DNA of 64,000 nt, taken from the NCBI GenBank assembly GCA_019187085.1, contig JABARS010000006.1, positions 289,952 to 353,951 on the forward strand. Direction: 5' to 3'. Positions within the stretch are counted from its first letter, which is position 1; each line of letters begins with the position of its first letter. The stretch is from Pseudorhodoplanes sp. (GTDB lineage: Bacteria; Pseudomonadota; Alphaproteobacteria; Rhizobiales; Xanthobacteraceae). Under the pieces are notes generated by a model. That model was not told the DNA's origin. It was given only the letters and a program-made list of their open reading frames with translations, and did no database searches. Position numbers and translations under genes: made by a program. Positions 17,964 to 26,623 of this stretch are shown one piece after another.

Positions 17964-18848
17964 TCACGGCCGCCCGCCCGGGCTCGCGCCCGGCACGGCC
18001 GTCATCGATTGCAGAAGACGTTCGTAGCGCTGCAGCGTCGCGCGGCTGCCCGCCAGGAACTCGTCGAGAAGGACGCGGTATTCCGGGCCTTCCATGGCGC
18101 GAATGTTCTCGCCGAGTTCGGCGCGCGACAGCGGACGCGCGGCGTGACCGACAAAGTACTGGTCGATGTCGGTGTGCGTTTCGTAGATCTCGCGCAGCAC
18201 CTCGTATTTGCGGAACACGTCGAGCGTATAGAGACGGTCGCGGCCGACGATGAAGCGGATCGGCTGCTCAGCAACCGGACTGTGTATGAGGTCCCCCAGG
18301 AAGGCGACCTTGCCGGCATTCTGCGAGTCGATGATGAAATACATCTCGTCGCGCGAATGCGCCCGGAACACGTAATGGAAGCGGATGTTGGGATCCTCGA
18401 CGAAGCCCTTGTCGTAGACCTGCTCGGTCTCGACATAGAACGGCGTGCCGAGAATGAGGATCCGTCCGTTCTGCGGCGCATGGAGTGGCCCCGATCCGCC
18501 CCAGACGCACACCGGATTATGGGGAGAGAACCGCGTGATGTTCTCGAAGTGATCCTCGTCCCAGTGGGTCTGCAGAATATGCGTGACCTTGGCGAGGTGG
18601 TCGCAGCCGATTTTCTTCAGATTGGCCTCGATCGTCGGCCACTGCACCGCCATGCCGGTGTCGAGCATCATGTAACGCGGCCCGCTCTCGCTGTCGTATT
18701 CGACGACGCCGACGGTGGCGCCGGCCGCCGCCACGCGGCGCACGTTTTTCATTTTCGGGAACTGCTCCGCGAAACGCGAGAACTCAGCCGACCCCGGCAG
18801 GATTTCCTGGACCGGTCCCCAGCACAGGATGTGAAAACGCGGCTTCAT
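17964..18848 (-). CDS. MBL-fold metallo-hydrolase with atypical metal motif
   Basis: This 294-residue metallo-beta-lactamase-fold protein opens with a strand-rich segment and the DTGMAVQW loop. The metal motif reads T-H-W-D-E-D-H, so the second histidine of HxHxDH is replaced by aspartate. Later metal ligands appear at FLGDLIH and FVGHAARPLS. The family covers quorum-lactone, lactone and thioester hydrolases and similar enzymes. In this operon it may open a lactone or hydrolyse a thioester. It lies between the TRAP permease gene and the RidA gene. Confidence 0.82.
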   Translation of the reverse strand: MKPRFHILCWGPVQEILPGSAEFSRFAEQFPKMKNVRRVAAAGATVGVVEYDSESGPRYMMLDTGMAVQWPTIEANLKKIGCDHLAKVTHILQTHWDEDHFENITRFSPHNPVCVWGGSGPLHAPQNGRILILGTPFYVETEQVYDKGFVEDPNIRFHYVFRAHSRDEMYFIIDSQNAGKVAFLGDLIHSPVAEQPIRFIVGRDRLYTLDVFRKYEVLREIYETHTDIDQYFVGHAARPLSRAELGENIRAMEGPEYRVLLDEFLAGSRATLQRYERLLQSMTAVPGASPGGRP

Positions 18849-18902
18849 GGCTGCTGCTTCTCTTGTTCGATGCGGCGCGCGAACGATCCGGTCATGGCGG
18901 CG

Positions 18903-20213
18903 TCAATCCATCGAATGCGGGAGGAACAATATGACTTGCGGAAACACCATATAGATAATGAGCACGATGACATCCATGAGGATGAACCAGGTCGCGCCGC
19001 GAATGACCTCCCGCATCGTCGCGTTCGGCGCGACGGATTTGAGAATGAAGAGGTTGAGACCGTAGGGCGGCGTGATGAGCGCGACCTGGCAGAGGTGGAC
19101 GATCAGGACGCCGAACCAGATCGGGTCGTAGCCGAGCTTGATGACGAGCGGAAAGATGATGGGCAGCGTGATGAACATCGCCGCCAGCATGTCGAAGAAC
19201 GTTCCGAGGACCAGATACATCCCCATGATGCCGCACAGGACCAGGAAGGGCGGCAGATCGAGCTGGGTGATGACGTCGGAGAGCGTGTTCGGAATCCGCG
19301 AGGTGGCCAGCACGACGCCGAAGATGTTCGCCGCCGCCATGATCAGGAACAGCATGGCGTTGACGCGCATCGTCTCGGTGACCGAGTCGATGAGCTTGCG
19401 GTAGTTCATCCGGCGCAGCACGAACCCGAGCAACAGGATGACGGACGCGGCGACGCCGGCCGCCTCGGTGGGCGTGAACAGGCCGGTATAGATTCCTCCG
19501 ACCACGATGACGATCAGGATCAGGATCGGCCAGATGTCGCGGGTCGACTGCATGCGGTCGGCCATGCTGACGCTCGCGATGGCAGGACCGAGCTCGGGAT
19601 TGCGCTTGATGCGCAGCGCGATCATCAGCGAATAGCTGGTGGCCGTGAGAATACCCGGCACGATGCCCGCGATCAGCATCTTGCCGACCGACTGGTTGGT
19701 GATGAGCGCGTAAACAACCATGAGCACGCTCGGCGGGATCATCTGCGCCAGCGTTCCGCTGGCGGCGACCGTCCCGATCGAAAGCGCGCGGTCATAGCCG
19801 TGCTTGAACAGTTCGGGGATCGCGATCCTTCCCATGGTCGCGGCACCGGCAAGACCGGAGCCGCAAATCGCGCCGAATACGGCACAGCCGACGACCGTCG
19901 CATGCGCGAGCCCGCCGGGAATACGCGCAAGCCAGTTCTGGGCCATGCGGAAAATGTCGGCGCCGAAGCCGCCGTGATAGGCGACATTGCCCATCAGGAT
20001 GAAGAACGGGATCACCGACAGCGCGTAGACCGACACGCTGCTGTAGGGCACGAGCGCAATGATGCCGAGCGCAGGCTCAAGCCCGTTGATCGCCCAGAAG
20101 CCGAGAAAGCCGACCACCGCAAGCGCGATGGCGACCGGGATCCCGATGATCAGCAGGACGAAAACGACCGCGATGCAGATCCAGCCGATCGCCCAGGGGG
20201 TAAGCTCGATCAT
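18903..20213 (-). CDS. TRAP transporter large permease (DctM family), locus A
   Basis: This 436-residue inner-membrane protein has about 12 hydrophobic segments and forms the translocation channel of a TRAP transporter, using the Na+ gradient to move a solute delivered by the binding protein. Family motifs include PFFILMGNVAYHGG, GCAVFGAICGSGLAGAATMGRIAIPE, ASGTLAQMIPPSVLMVVYA and GIVPGILTA. It overlaps the small permease gene by 4 bases (the ATG lies within its end). The solute is likely the carboxylate processed by the downstream genes. Confidence 0.92.
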   Translation of the reverse strand: MIELTPWAIGWICIAVVFVLLIIGIPVAIALAVVGFLGFWAINGLEPALGIIALVPYSSVSVYALSVIPFFILMGNVAYHGGFGADIFRMAQNWLARIPGGLAHATVVGCAVFGAICGSGLAGAATMGRIAIPELFKHGYDRALSIGTVAASGTLAQMIPPSVLMVVYALITNQSVGKMLIAGIVPGILTATSYSLMIALRIKRNPELGPAIASVSMADRMQSTRDIWPILILIVIVVGGIYTGLFTPTEAAGVAASVILLLGFVLRRMNYRKLIDSVTETMRVNAMLFLIMAAANIFGVVLATSRIPNTLSDVITQLDLPPFLVLCGIMGMYLVLGTFFDMLAAMFITLPIIFPLVIKLGYDPIWFGVLIVHLCQVALITPPYGLNLFILKSVAPNATMREVIRGATWFILMDVIVLIIYMVFPQVILFLPHSMD

Positions 20214-20737
20214 CGGCTTTCTCCCCTCAGCCGTTTGACCATGTCAAACAACAGACGCAGCCCGAGCAGCAGGAAGCCGAGCGGCACGGCGGCGACCGCG
20301 GGCCATGTCGGCCACGGGATCAGGCCGCTCATGGTATCGCCGGTCTCCCAGGCGACGAGCGCGTTTTGCCCCGCCCGCCAGAACACGAGCGCGCAAAACG
20401 TGGCGCCGGCAGCCTCGCCGATGGTGAGGAGCGCTTTCTGCAGACCAGGCCACGTGTCGCGGTCGAGAAGCTCAATGCGGACGTGATCGCCCTTCTGCTG
20501 CGCATAGGCAATGCCGAAATAGACGATGATCACAAGCCCGAGCTGCATCAGCTCGTAGAGACCGGGTATCGAATAGTTGAGAAAATACCGGGCGATCACA
20601 TCGACAAGCACGGCAGCGGCGAGCAGAACCATGATCACGCCGCCGACCGCGTTCAGCGCCATCTCGACCCAGGCAAGACCGCGGTCGAGGCCGTTGAGAG
20701 CATTGCGGGATGACTTTGCGACCGTCATGAGATCCAA
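20210..20737 (-). CDS. TRAP transporter small permease (DctQ family), locus A
   Basis: This 175-residue protein has four membrane helices, the normal size for DctQ. The MVLLAAAVLVDVIARYFLNYSIPGLYELMQLG region and the helix containing FGIAYAQQKGDHVRI are typical. It pairs with the large permease for TRAP transport. It is 135 bases after the binding-protein gene and overlaps the large permease start. Confidence 0.9.
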   Translation of the reverse strand: MDLMTVAKSSRNALNGLDRGLAWVEMALNAVGGVIMVLLAAAVLVDVIARYFLNYSIPGLYELMQLGLVIIVYFGIAYAQQKGDHVRIELLDRDTWPGLQKALLTIGEAAGATFCALVFWRAGQNALVAWETGDTMSGLIPWPTWPAVAAVPLGFLLLGLRLLFDMVKRLRGESR

Positions 20738-20872
20738 CCGTGCCCGGCACGCCGTCGCGCGCGGGATCGCCGCAATCGCCGGCCTTCATCTATGGCGGGG
20801 AAACCGGTCCGGAATTTCTTCACGATCTTCCGGACCGGAACCATGCAACGCGCGAGGCGGCTTCGCCCCGGA

Positions 20873-21931
20873 TCAATCGTATTTCAACGTGTCCTGGGCC
20901 ACGAAGCGCTTGATATTTGCGAGATAGGTGTCGAGCGCCTTGCGGCCGGGGATGCCCTTGGACTCCATGTCCTTGACCCACGGCTCCCACGACACGCGCC
21001 GCGCGGTCTCCAGCACCTTGTCGGCCACGCCGGCTTTCACCGGAACGACCTTGGCGCCGGCCTTGAAGGCGGCTTCCTTGGCTTCTCCGAAACCGGTGAT
21101 CTCGTAGTCCTTGGCGTAGATGCGCGCCGCCTCCGGTACGAAATCCTCGATGATCTTCTGGATGTCGGCCGGCAGCTTGTTCCAGGTGCGCGTGCTGATC
21201 GCAAGGAAGGCCGCGCTGGTGCCGACCGGCAGCAGGCTGTGATACTTCACGACGTCGTAGAGCTTGTAGCCGTGCGCGATATCCCAGTCGCCGAGGAGTC
21301 CGTCGATCGTCCCCTTCTGCAGCGCGTCGTAGATTTCCGGCGGCGTCATGCCGACCGGCGTCACGCCAAGCTCGGCCAGCATCTTCGCCTGGTCGCCGAC
21401 GCCGCGGAACTTGAGGCCCTTCAGATCGTCGAGCGTCTCGATCGGCTTCTTCGACCAGACATAATAGGGACCGTAGCCCATCGGCATCATCATGCGGATA
21501 CCGCGTTTCTCGAGCTGCTGCCTGAACTCGGGAATGTCACGGTAGGTCTGGTAATAGGCCATGATCACCGGCCACAGGTGATAGTTCAGGCCGGCGAGAG
21601 AACCGAGATTGGCCAGCGGAAACCGGGCCGGATAATAGGCCGACAGAACGGTGCCGATGTCGGCGATACCGTTCTCCAGCGCATCCGGAATCTCGCGGGC
21701 GCCGACCAGCGACCCGGAATAATAGCGCTCGAACTGCAGGCGCCCGCCCGTCCTGCGCTCGAGCTCCTCGAGCGCCAGATCGACGCCGGCGAAATAGTGC
21801 GTCGTCTTCGGTCCCCAATAGGCGACCTTCAGCTTCATCGGACCTTGTGCAAAGGCCGTTGCAGTGAGCGCCGCCAATGCGACGACGGCAATCGCTGTCT
21901 TTCTGAATGCAGCATCAATGTACGCAATCAT
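20873..21931 (-). CDS. TRAP transporter substrate-binding protein (DctP family), locus A
   Basis: This 352-residue periplasmic binding protein captures the solute and hands it to the DctQM permease. A signal peptide (residues 10-29, ending ATAFAQG) is followed by the DctP fold: GVDLALEELERRTGG, RYYSGSLVGAREIPDALENGIADIG, LKGLKFRGVGDQAKMLAELGVTPVGMTPPEIYDALQKG (quoted only in part by family) and GLLGDWDIAHGYKLYDVVKYHS. ATG 21931 is the start consistent with the signal peptide. It is the first gene of the minus-strand operon of locus A and diverges from the IclR genes. Confidence 0.9.
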   Translation of the reverse strand: MIAYIDAAFRKTAIAVVALAALTATAFAQGPMKLKVAYWGPKTTHYFAGVDLALEELERRTGGRLQFERYYSGSLVGAREIPDALENGIADIGTVLSAYYPARFPLANLGSLAGLNYHLWPVIMAYYQTYRDIPEFRQQLEKRGIRMMMPMGYGPYYVWSKKPIETLDDLKGLKFRGVGDQAKMLAELGVTPVGMTPPEIYDALQKGTIDGLLGDWDIAHGYKLYDVVKYHSLLPVGTSAAFLAISTRTWNKLPADIQKIIEDFVPEAARIYAKDYEITGFGEAKEAAFKAGAKVVPVKAGVADKVLETARRVSWEPWVKDMESKGIPGRKALDTYLANIKRFVAQDTLKYD

Positions 21932-22042
21932 ATTCAGCTCCCGCTCAAGGGGTGCGCACACGCACCTGCGCTGTCGCGCAATACCCGACCACGCCCCGAG
22001 CTTATCGTGGAAGCGACCCGCGTCAATAGGAATAAAACGCCA

Positions 22043-22094
22043 TTTCACTGAATGAAAATATGGATTGACCGTTCCGGCGCATCTCCGCTAACAA
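22043..22094. promoter_or_regulatory. Candidate IclR operator and promoter in the locus A divergent region
   Basis: TTTCA-N5-TGAAA at 22043-22057 is a small dyad between the divergent TRAP operon and the IclR genes. Downstream on the plus strand, TTGACC (22065-22070) and TAACAA (22089-22094), 18 apart, could form the promoter for the IclR pair. The placement suits autoregulation and control of both directions, but the dyad is short. Confidence 0.45.
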
Positions 22095-22120
22095 GGAAAG
22101 GACGGAGGAACGGGTGCGGA

Positions 22121-22933
22121 ATGCCGAGAACGTCGAAAAGCGGAAAGCGCACGCCCTATCAAATCGATGTCATCGAACGCGGACTGGGCGTGCTGCGCCT
22201 CTTCACGCCGAGCCGGCACGTGCTTTCGCTGCGCGACATCGCGCAGGGGTTGCATTGCGTGCCGTCCACGGCGCTGCGGCTCGTCCGCACCCTGTGCGAC
22301 CTCGGCTTTCTTCAGGAAATGCAGGGGCGAACGCTCTATCGCCCGGGGATCGCGGCCATCGGGCTTGGCAAATCGTCGATCGTCAACGCGCGGCTGCACC
22401 GCGCCGCTTTGCCGCATCTGCGCGCGCTGCACGAAAGCTCGCACCATTCGATCAATCTCGACGTGCTGCTCGACGGCTCTATCTGTCACGTCGAGCGCTT
22501 CAAGGAAAAAGACATCCTTCCGACCGCCGTGCGGATCGGCAGCCTTTTCCCCGCTTATTGCACCGCACCAGGCAAGCTGCTGATGGCCTTCCAGTCGTCG
22601 CAGGAGCGCGCGCGCACGCTGCGGACGCAGAGTTTCGCTCCGCTGACGGCCCGCACGATAACCTCCCGGACGGCCATGCTGCGCGAACTGCGCGCGGTCA
22701 GGAAAGCGGGCTTCGCGATCGCCGATTGCGAGATGGCCGAGGACTTGCGCGCGGTGTCCGCACCCGTGTGCGATCGTCACGGCGAAGTCGTGGCCGCGGT
22801 CACGCTTGTCGGATCGAGCCGGACAATTCCGGTCAAGATGCTGCGCGGCCCTTACGCGGACGGCGTGCGGGAAGCGGCCGAGTACATCAGCGCCGACCTC
22901 CGCCGGATCGCGTCGTCCGGAGGCGCGCCGTGA
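22121..22933 (+). CDS. IclR family transcriptional regulator 1
   Basis: This 270-residue regulator has an N-terminal winged helix-turn-helix (about residues 12-75, including LRDIAQGLHCVPSTALRLVRTLCDLGFL) and a C-terminal IclR effector domain (about 90-265), with the usual FPAYCTAPGKLLMAF loop. It probably senses a pathway metabolite and controls the divergent TRAP/catabolic operon. The start at ATG 22121 fits the family length. Its last codons overlap the GTG of the next regulator gene (GTGA). Confidence 0.88.
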   Translation: MPRTSKSGKRTPYQIDVIERGLGVLRLFTPSRHVLSLRDIAQGLHCVPSTALRLVRTLCDLGFLQEMQGRTLYRPGIAAIGLGKSSIVNARLHRAALPHLRALHESSHHSINLDVLLDGSICHVERFKEKDILPTAVRIGSLFPAYCTAPGKLLMAFQSSQERARTLRTQSFAPLTARTITSRTAMLRELRAVRKAGFAIADCEMAEDLRAVSAPVCDRHGEVVAAVTLVGSSRTIPVKMLRGPYADGVREAAEYISADLRRIASSGGAP

Positions 22934-23814
22934 CCGTCATCGCAAAAATCCAGAGCGGCGAGACGGCGGCCGGAACCTCCCGCTATCACATCACCGCGCT
23001 CGCACGCGGCCTTCAATTGCTGGCCATGCTGGCGGCGCGGCGCAGCGGAATGACGGTATCGGCGATCGCGGCGGAGAGCGGCTGGACGATCACGACGGCA
23101 TTCCGCGTCGCAAGCACCCTGTGTCATCTCGGCTATCTGGAGCACGACAAGCGTTCGGGCGACTACGAACTCACCTATCACTGCCTGAGCCTTGGCTATA
23201 GCGCGACCGTCAGCCTGGAACTGACGGAGATCGCGTTTCCGGACCTGCAGAAGCTGCATGACGAAACGCACGAGTCGGTGTTTTTGAGCATCCTGGCCGG
23301 CGCCGACATCATCTCGACGGTGCGGCTGTTGCGGTCCGAGCGCTTCGGCGCCTTGGGCGACCGGTTCCCCGCGCACGCGACGCCGAACGGCAAGATGCTA
23401 ATCGCCCACCTGCCGGCTCGCGACCAGGAGCGCCTGCTAACGGGCACGCGATGGATGTCCTTCACGCCGAAGACGATCGTCGACCCGGCACAGCTCAGAA
23501 AGGAATTCGAGAAAGCCAGGCTTGCCGGCTTCGCGGTCACGGACGACGAGCTTGTCGTCGGAACGCGCGGCATCGCGGCGCCGATATTCGACTGGGACGG
23601 ACAATGCGTGGCCGCCGTCGCGATCGTGTGCGCCGGCAAGCGGCTGACGGTGGCGCAGGTGATCGAGCGCTATTGCGGCCCGGTTCAGATCACCGCGGAG
23701 CGGATCTCCGCCCTGCTCCGGGCGCGCTATCCGATATCGCACGATATCGGCGACCCTCCCCCGAACGGCCCGGCGAAAGCGCCGCCGCGGTTGCGGCGTC
23801 TGCGCAAAAAGTAA
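22930..23814 (+). CDS. IclR family transcriptional regulator 2
   Basis: This 294-residue IclR-type regulator has its winged helix-turn-helix at about 15-80 (MTVSAIAAESGWTITTAFRV) and its effector domain at about 95-270 (FPAHATPNGKMLIAHL). It differs enough from its neighbour to see another ligand or to form a hetero-partner. Translation starts at GTG 22930, overlapping the previous stop by 4 bases. The C-terminal tail is basic and proline-rich. Two consecutive IclR genes in one transcript are unusual. Confidence 0.87.
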   Translation: MTVIAKIQSGETAAGTSRYHITALARGLQLLAMLAARRSGMTVSAIAAESGWTITTAFRVASTLCHLGYLEHDKRSGDYELTYHCLSLGYSATVSLELTEIAFPDLQKLHDETHESVFLSILAGADIISTVRLLRSERFGALGDRFPAHATPNGKMLIAHLPARDQERLLTGTRWMSFTPKTIVDPAQLRKEFEKARLAGFAVTDDELVVGTRGIAAPIFDWDGQCVAAVAIVCAGKRLTVAQVIERYCGPVQITAERISALLRARYPISHDIGDPPPNGPAKAPPRLRRLRKK

Positions 23815-23824
23815 GTGGAGCATC

Positions 23825-24829
23825 ATGAAACTGGTCACTTTCCACAAACCGCAGCAGGACGCCCGTATCGGCGTTCTCCAGCCGGACGGGCGCATCCTCG
23901 ATCTGCAAACGGCCGCGCTGCGCGATCAAGGCCATGCGGTGCCCGCGTTTTCGAGCATGCTCGACCTCATCCGCGGCGGCCCGCAGGCCCTGCAGCGCGC
24001 GCGCGCCCTAGCCGGGAAATTCGCAGCCGAGCCGTCCGTGCTGGTGCCGCAGGCCGATTGCCGGCTCCTTGCGCCCGTGCCGGTGCCCGAGCAGATGCGC
24101 GACTGCCTGGTTTTCGAGAAGCACTTTTTGCAGGCGCGCGCCAACGCCGCGGTCCTGAAAGCGCGCCTCTTGGGCGACAGCAGCCAGGAAGCCATCGCCG
24201 CCAGCGCCTCCGGCGTCGGCGCGGCGATCCCGCAGGTCTGGTATCAGCAGCCGCTCTACTACAAGGGCAACCGCTTCAGCGTGGTCGGCCCCGACGCCGA
24301 CGTCCATTGGCCGTCCTATTCGCGCTACCTCGATTTCGAGCTGGAATGGGGCATCTTCATCGGGCGCAAGGGCCGCAACATTCCGGCCTCGGAGGCCCGC
24401 GACTACATTTTCGGTTACACGGTCTTCAACGATTTCAGTGCGCGCGATGCGCAGTACCGCGAGACGGAAGGCCGGCTGGGGCCGGCCAAGGGCAAGGACT
24501 TCGACACCGGCAACGCGATGGGTCCGTGCATCGTGACGGCCGATGCGCTGGTCGAACCCTACAATCTCGCGATGGCGGTTCGCGTCAACGGCGAGGAATG
24601 GGGCCGCGGAAACTCCCGCGACATGCACCATCGCTTCGAGGACATGATCGCGCACATCTCCCGCGACGAAACGCTTTATCCGGGCGAGTTCATCGGATCC
24701 GGCACCGTGGGCAACGGATGCGGACTGGAGCTCGACCGATGGATCAAACCCGGCGACATCGTCGAACTGGAGGTGGAAGGCATCGGCATTCTTCGCAACC
24801 GCGTCGTCGCCGCACACAATCCGGCCTGA
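23825..24829 (+). CDS. Fumarylacetoacetate hydrolase (FAH) family protein
   Basis: This 334-residue FAH-superfamily enzyme hydrolyses C-C bonds in acylpyruvates or isomerises/decarboxylates related keto acids, using Mg2+ or Ca2+. The metal and active-site blocks are DCLVFEKHF, FELEWGIFIGRKGRNI, GYTVFNDFSARDAQ, GNAMGPCIVTADAL and the C-terminal YPGEFIGSGTVGNGCGLELDRW. An N-terminal FAA-type extension is present. ATG 23825 follows the regulator by 10 bases, with a GTGGAG ribosome site. It links the regulators to ring-fission chemistry. Confidence 0.9.
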   Translation: MKLVTFHKPQQDARIGVLQPDGRILDLQTAALRDQGHAVPAFSSMLDLIRGGPQALQRARALAGKFAAEPSVLVPQADCRLLAPVPVPEQMRDCLVFEKHFLQARANAAVLKARLLGDSSQEAIAASASGVGAAIPQVWYQQPLYYKGNRFSVVGPDADVHWPSYSRYLDFELEWGIFIGRKGRNIPASEARDYIFGYTVFNDFSARDAQYRETEGRLGPAKGKDFDTGNAMGPCIVTADALVEPYNLAMAVRVNGEEWGRGNSRDMHHRFEDMIAHISRDETLYPGEFIGSGTVGNGCGLELDRWIKPGDIVELEVEGIGILRNRVVAAHNPA

Positions 24830-25167
24830 CGCCGCACAGGTCTTATCACGTCGACGCCAGCTCCTTCTGGCCGAACCGCCGTCGCGCTCCTGCTCGCGTG
24901 CGCGTGCGGCCTGCGACCGCGTGCGCGGCGACGCATGTCGCGCGATACGCGCGCGCATGCGCATGATTTTTCAGCACGCATAACAGCTTCGCGCGTTTTC
25001 TTTCGCTGTTTGAAATTTTCCCGGCAAATTCTCTTTTGTCGATGCAGCAATGCATCTTCGCGCCGATTGCACGAAAGCATTTGCAGTCGTCGCGATTTCG
25101 ATGAAACAATCATCGGCGTCGAACGCGCAATTGTCAGTACAGTTGCTTGAGCAGGAGTGACGAAGCG
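24830..25167. other. AT-richer intergenic region upstream of the second triple-RidA gene
   Basis: No gene is seen here. The stretch from about 24960 to 25140 is clearly less GC-rich than its neighbours and probably holds the promoter for the genes that follow. I see no convincing dyad matching the one at 22043. Confidence 0.5.
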
Positions 25168-26553
25168 ATGGCCGGCCAATCTCCGCAGTTTCAGAGTCTC
25201 GGTGCCGAAGGCAGCGGTCCGCGCCTCATGCATCATGTCGGGCGCGCAAGAGAGTTCGTGTTCGTCGGCGGCATGACGCCGCACGATCCGCTCACCGGCG
25301 CGGTGATCGGCGACATGCGCGCCGTGCCTGCGGACGAAGCCGGCAGGCTGCAGAGCGGCATCTATTTCGTCGACTCGCAGCTCGCACGCATCAAAAGCCA
25401 GACCTGGCAGACGCTGCGGAACCTGAAGGACGCGCTGGACCGCATGAGCGCATCCTTCGACCAGCTCGTGCATCTGCGCGTTTTCCTGCGCGACATCCGC
25501 GACGAGCCGGCCGTGCTCGACGTCCTGCGCAAGGTGGTCGGCGAGCTGCCGTCCGGCGAGATCGTCCAGGCCTGGAATCCGGGAGCGCCGGAGAGCTTCG
25601 ACATCCAGATCGACGCCATTGCGCTCTGCGGCACGGCCGCGCGCCGCAACGTTTCAATCCCGGCCATCGATCATCTGAGTGCGCCGTTTGCGCTGGCCAC
25701 GCGCGGCGGCGACCTCTTGTTCTCGTCCTGTATCGCCGGCATCCATACGCAGGACGACGGGCTGGCAACGCGGCTGACGCAGATCCCGGCCGCCCTGCGC
25801 GGCATTGCCGACAAGGCCGTCGGGCCGGTCACGCCGCGGGTCGAGGGCTATCTCGCGCAGCAACTGAAAATCTGGGAACACTTTCACGCCATCCTGCGGC
25901 ACGAAAAAATCCCGCAAACCGACCTCCTGCTCAACTTCATGTGGGTGCGCCGCTCCATGCGGGAAATGGCGGACGGCTACACGAACCGCCCGCTGCTGCA
26001 GGCGACCGGGAGCAAGCATTGCCTGACCACCTTCCCGGCCGCGGGACTGCGGTTTCCCGATGCGCTGGTCGAAGGCCGCATCGTGGCCGTCTATCCGGAT
26101 GCCAAGCGGCCGAAGACGATCAAGGTCGCCGATCACGGAATGTCCGGCGCCTATGTCGGCGCGGTCCAGGGCGGCGGACTGATCTTCACGTCGGGCGAAG
26201 TGCCGGTGCAGACCGAGGCGGGGCTTCCCATCCGTACCGCCGTCGACCTGACCGACGACATGCGCGCGCTCGATTTCGGCCGTTATCACGCGGAGGCCCT
26301 GATCATGCCGCAGGCGGATTTCGTGCTCAAGAAACTCAAGGCGACGCTCGCCCATTACGGCGTCTCGTTTCAGGATGTCGTGCACCAGTCGCTGTATCTG
26401 ACCAACCCCGAGGATTTTCCGGCGCTCGAGAGGATCGCGTCGCTTTATTTCGGAGCGACGCTGCCGCCGACGACGATCGTCCCGATCCACCGGCCGTCGA
26501 ACGCGCCCAGCGCGCGGCTGGAATACGAGGTGACGCTGGCGTCGCCCGATTAG
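25168..26553 (+). CDS. Triple-domain RidA-like protein, second copy
   Basis: This 461-residue protein is a paralog of the one at 15212-16606, with the same three-unit layout and matching landmarks: FVFVGGMTPHDPLTG, LRVFLRDIRDEPAVL, FDIQIDAIAL, GLIFTSGEVPVQTE, SLYLTNPEDFPALERIASLYFG and LPPTTIVPIHRPS. All three units lack the catalytic arginine of RidA deaminases (LPSGEIVQ, LPPTTIVP). ATG 25168 has AGGAG 11 bases upstream. It is followed by CoA-transferase, dehydrogenase and crotonase genes. Keeping two copies in one regulon suggests sequential steps or a heteromer. Confidence 0.8.
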   Translation: MAGQSPQFQSLGAEGSGPRLMHHVGRAREFVFVGGMTPHDPLTGAVIGDMRAVPADEAGRLQSGIYFVDSQLARIKSQTWQTLRNLKDALDRMSASFDQLVHLRVFLRDIRDEPAVLDVLRKVVGELPSGEIVQAWNPGAPESFDIQIDAIALCGTAARRNVSIPAIDHLSAPFALATRGGDLLFSSCIAGIHTQDDGLATRLTQIPAALRGIADKAVGPVTPRVEGYLAQQLKIWEHFHAILRHEKIPQTDLLLNFMWVRRSMREMADGYTNRPLLQATGSKHCLTTFPAAGLRFPDALVEGRIVAVYPDAKRPKTIKVADHGMSGAYVGAVQGGGLIFTSGEVPVQTEAGLPIRTAVDLTDDMRALDFGRYHAEALIMPQADFVLKKLKATLAHYGVSFQDVVHQSLYLTNPEDFPALERIASLYFGATLPPTTIVPIHRPSNAPSARLEYEVTLASPD

Positions 26554-26623
26554 CCGCCGCAGGCCGGAGCGACGCCGGACGGCGCGCGCGGATCGGGCAT
26601 CGCACCGCAGGGGATTCCACAGC

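Noticed and set aside
17790..20486. Very long open frame of about 898 codons on the plus strand opposite the TRAP permease and MBL genes
   Set aside because: It is an antisense shadow of GC-rich codons. It is extremely rich in Arg, Asp, Glu and His and has no domain, while the opposite strand encodes clear DctM, DctQ and MBL proteins.
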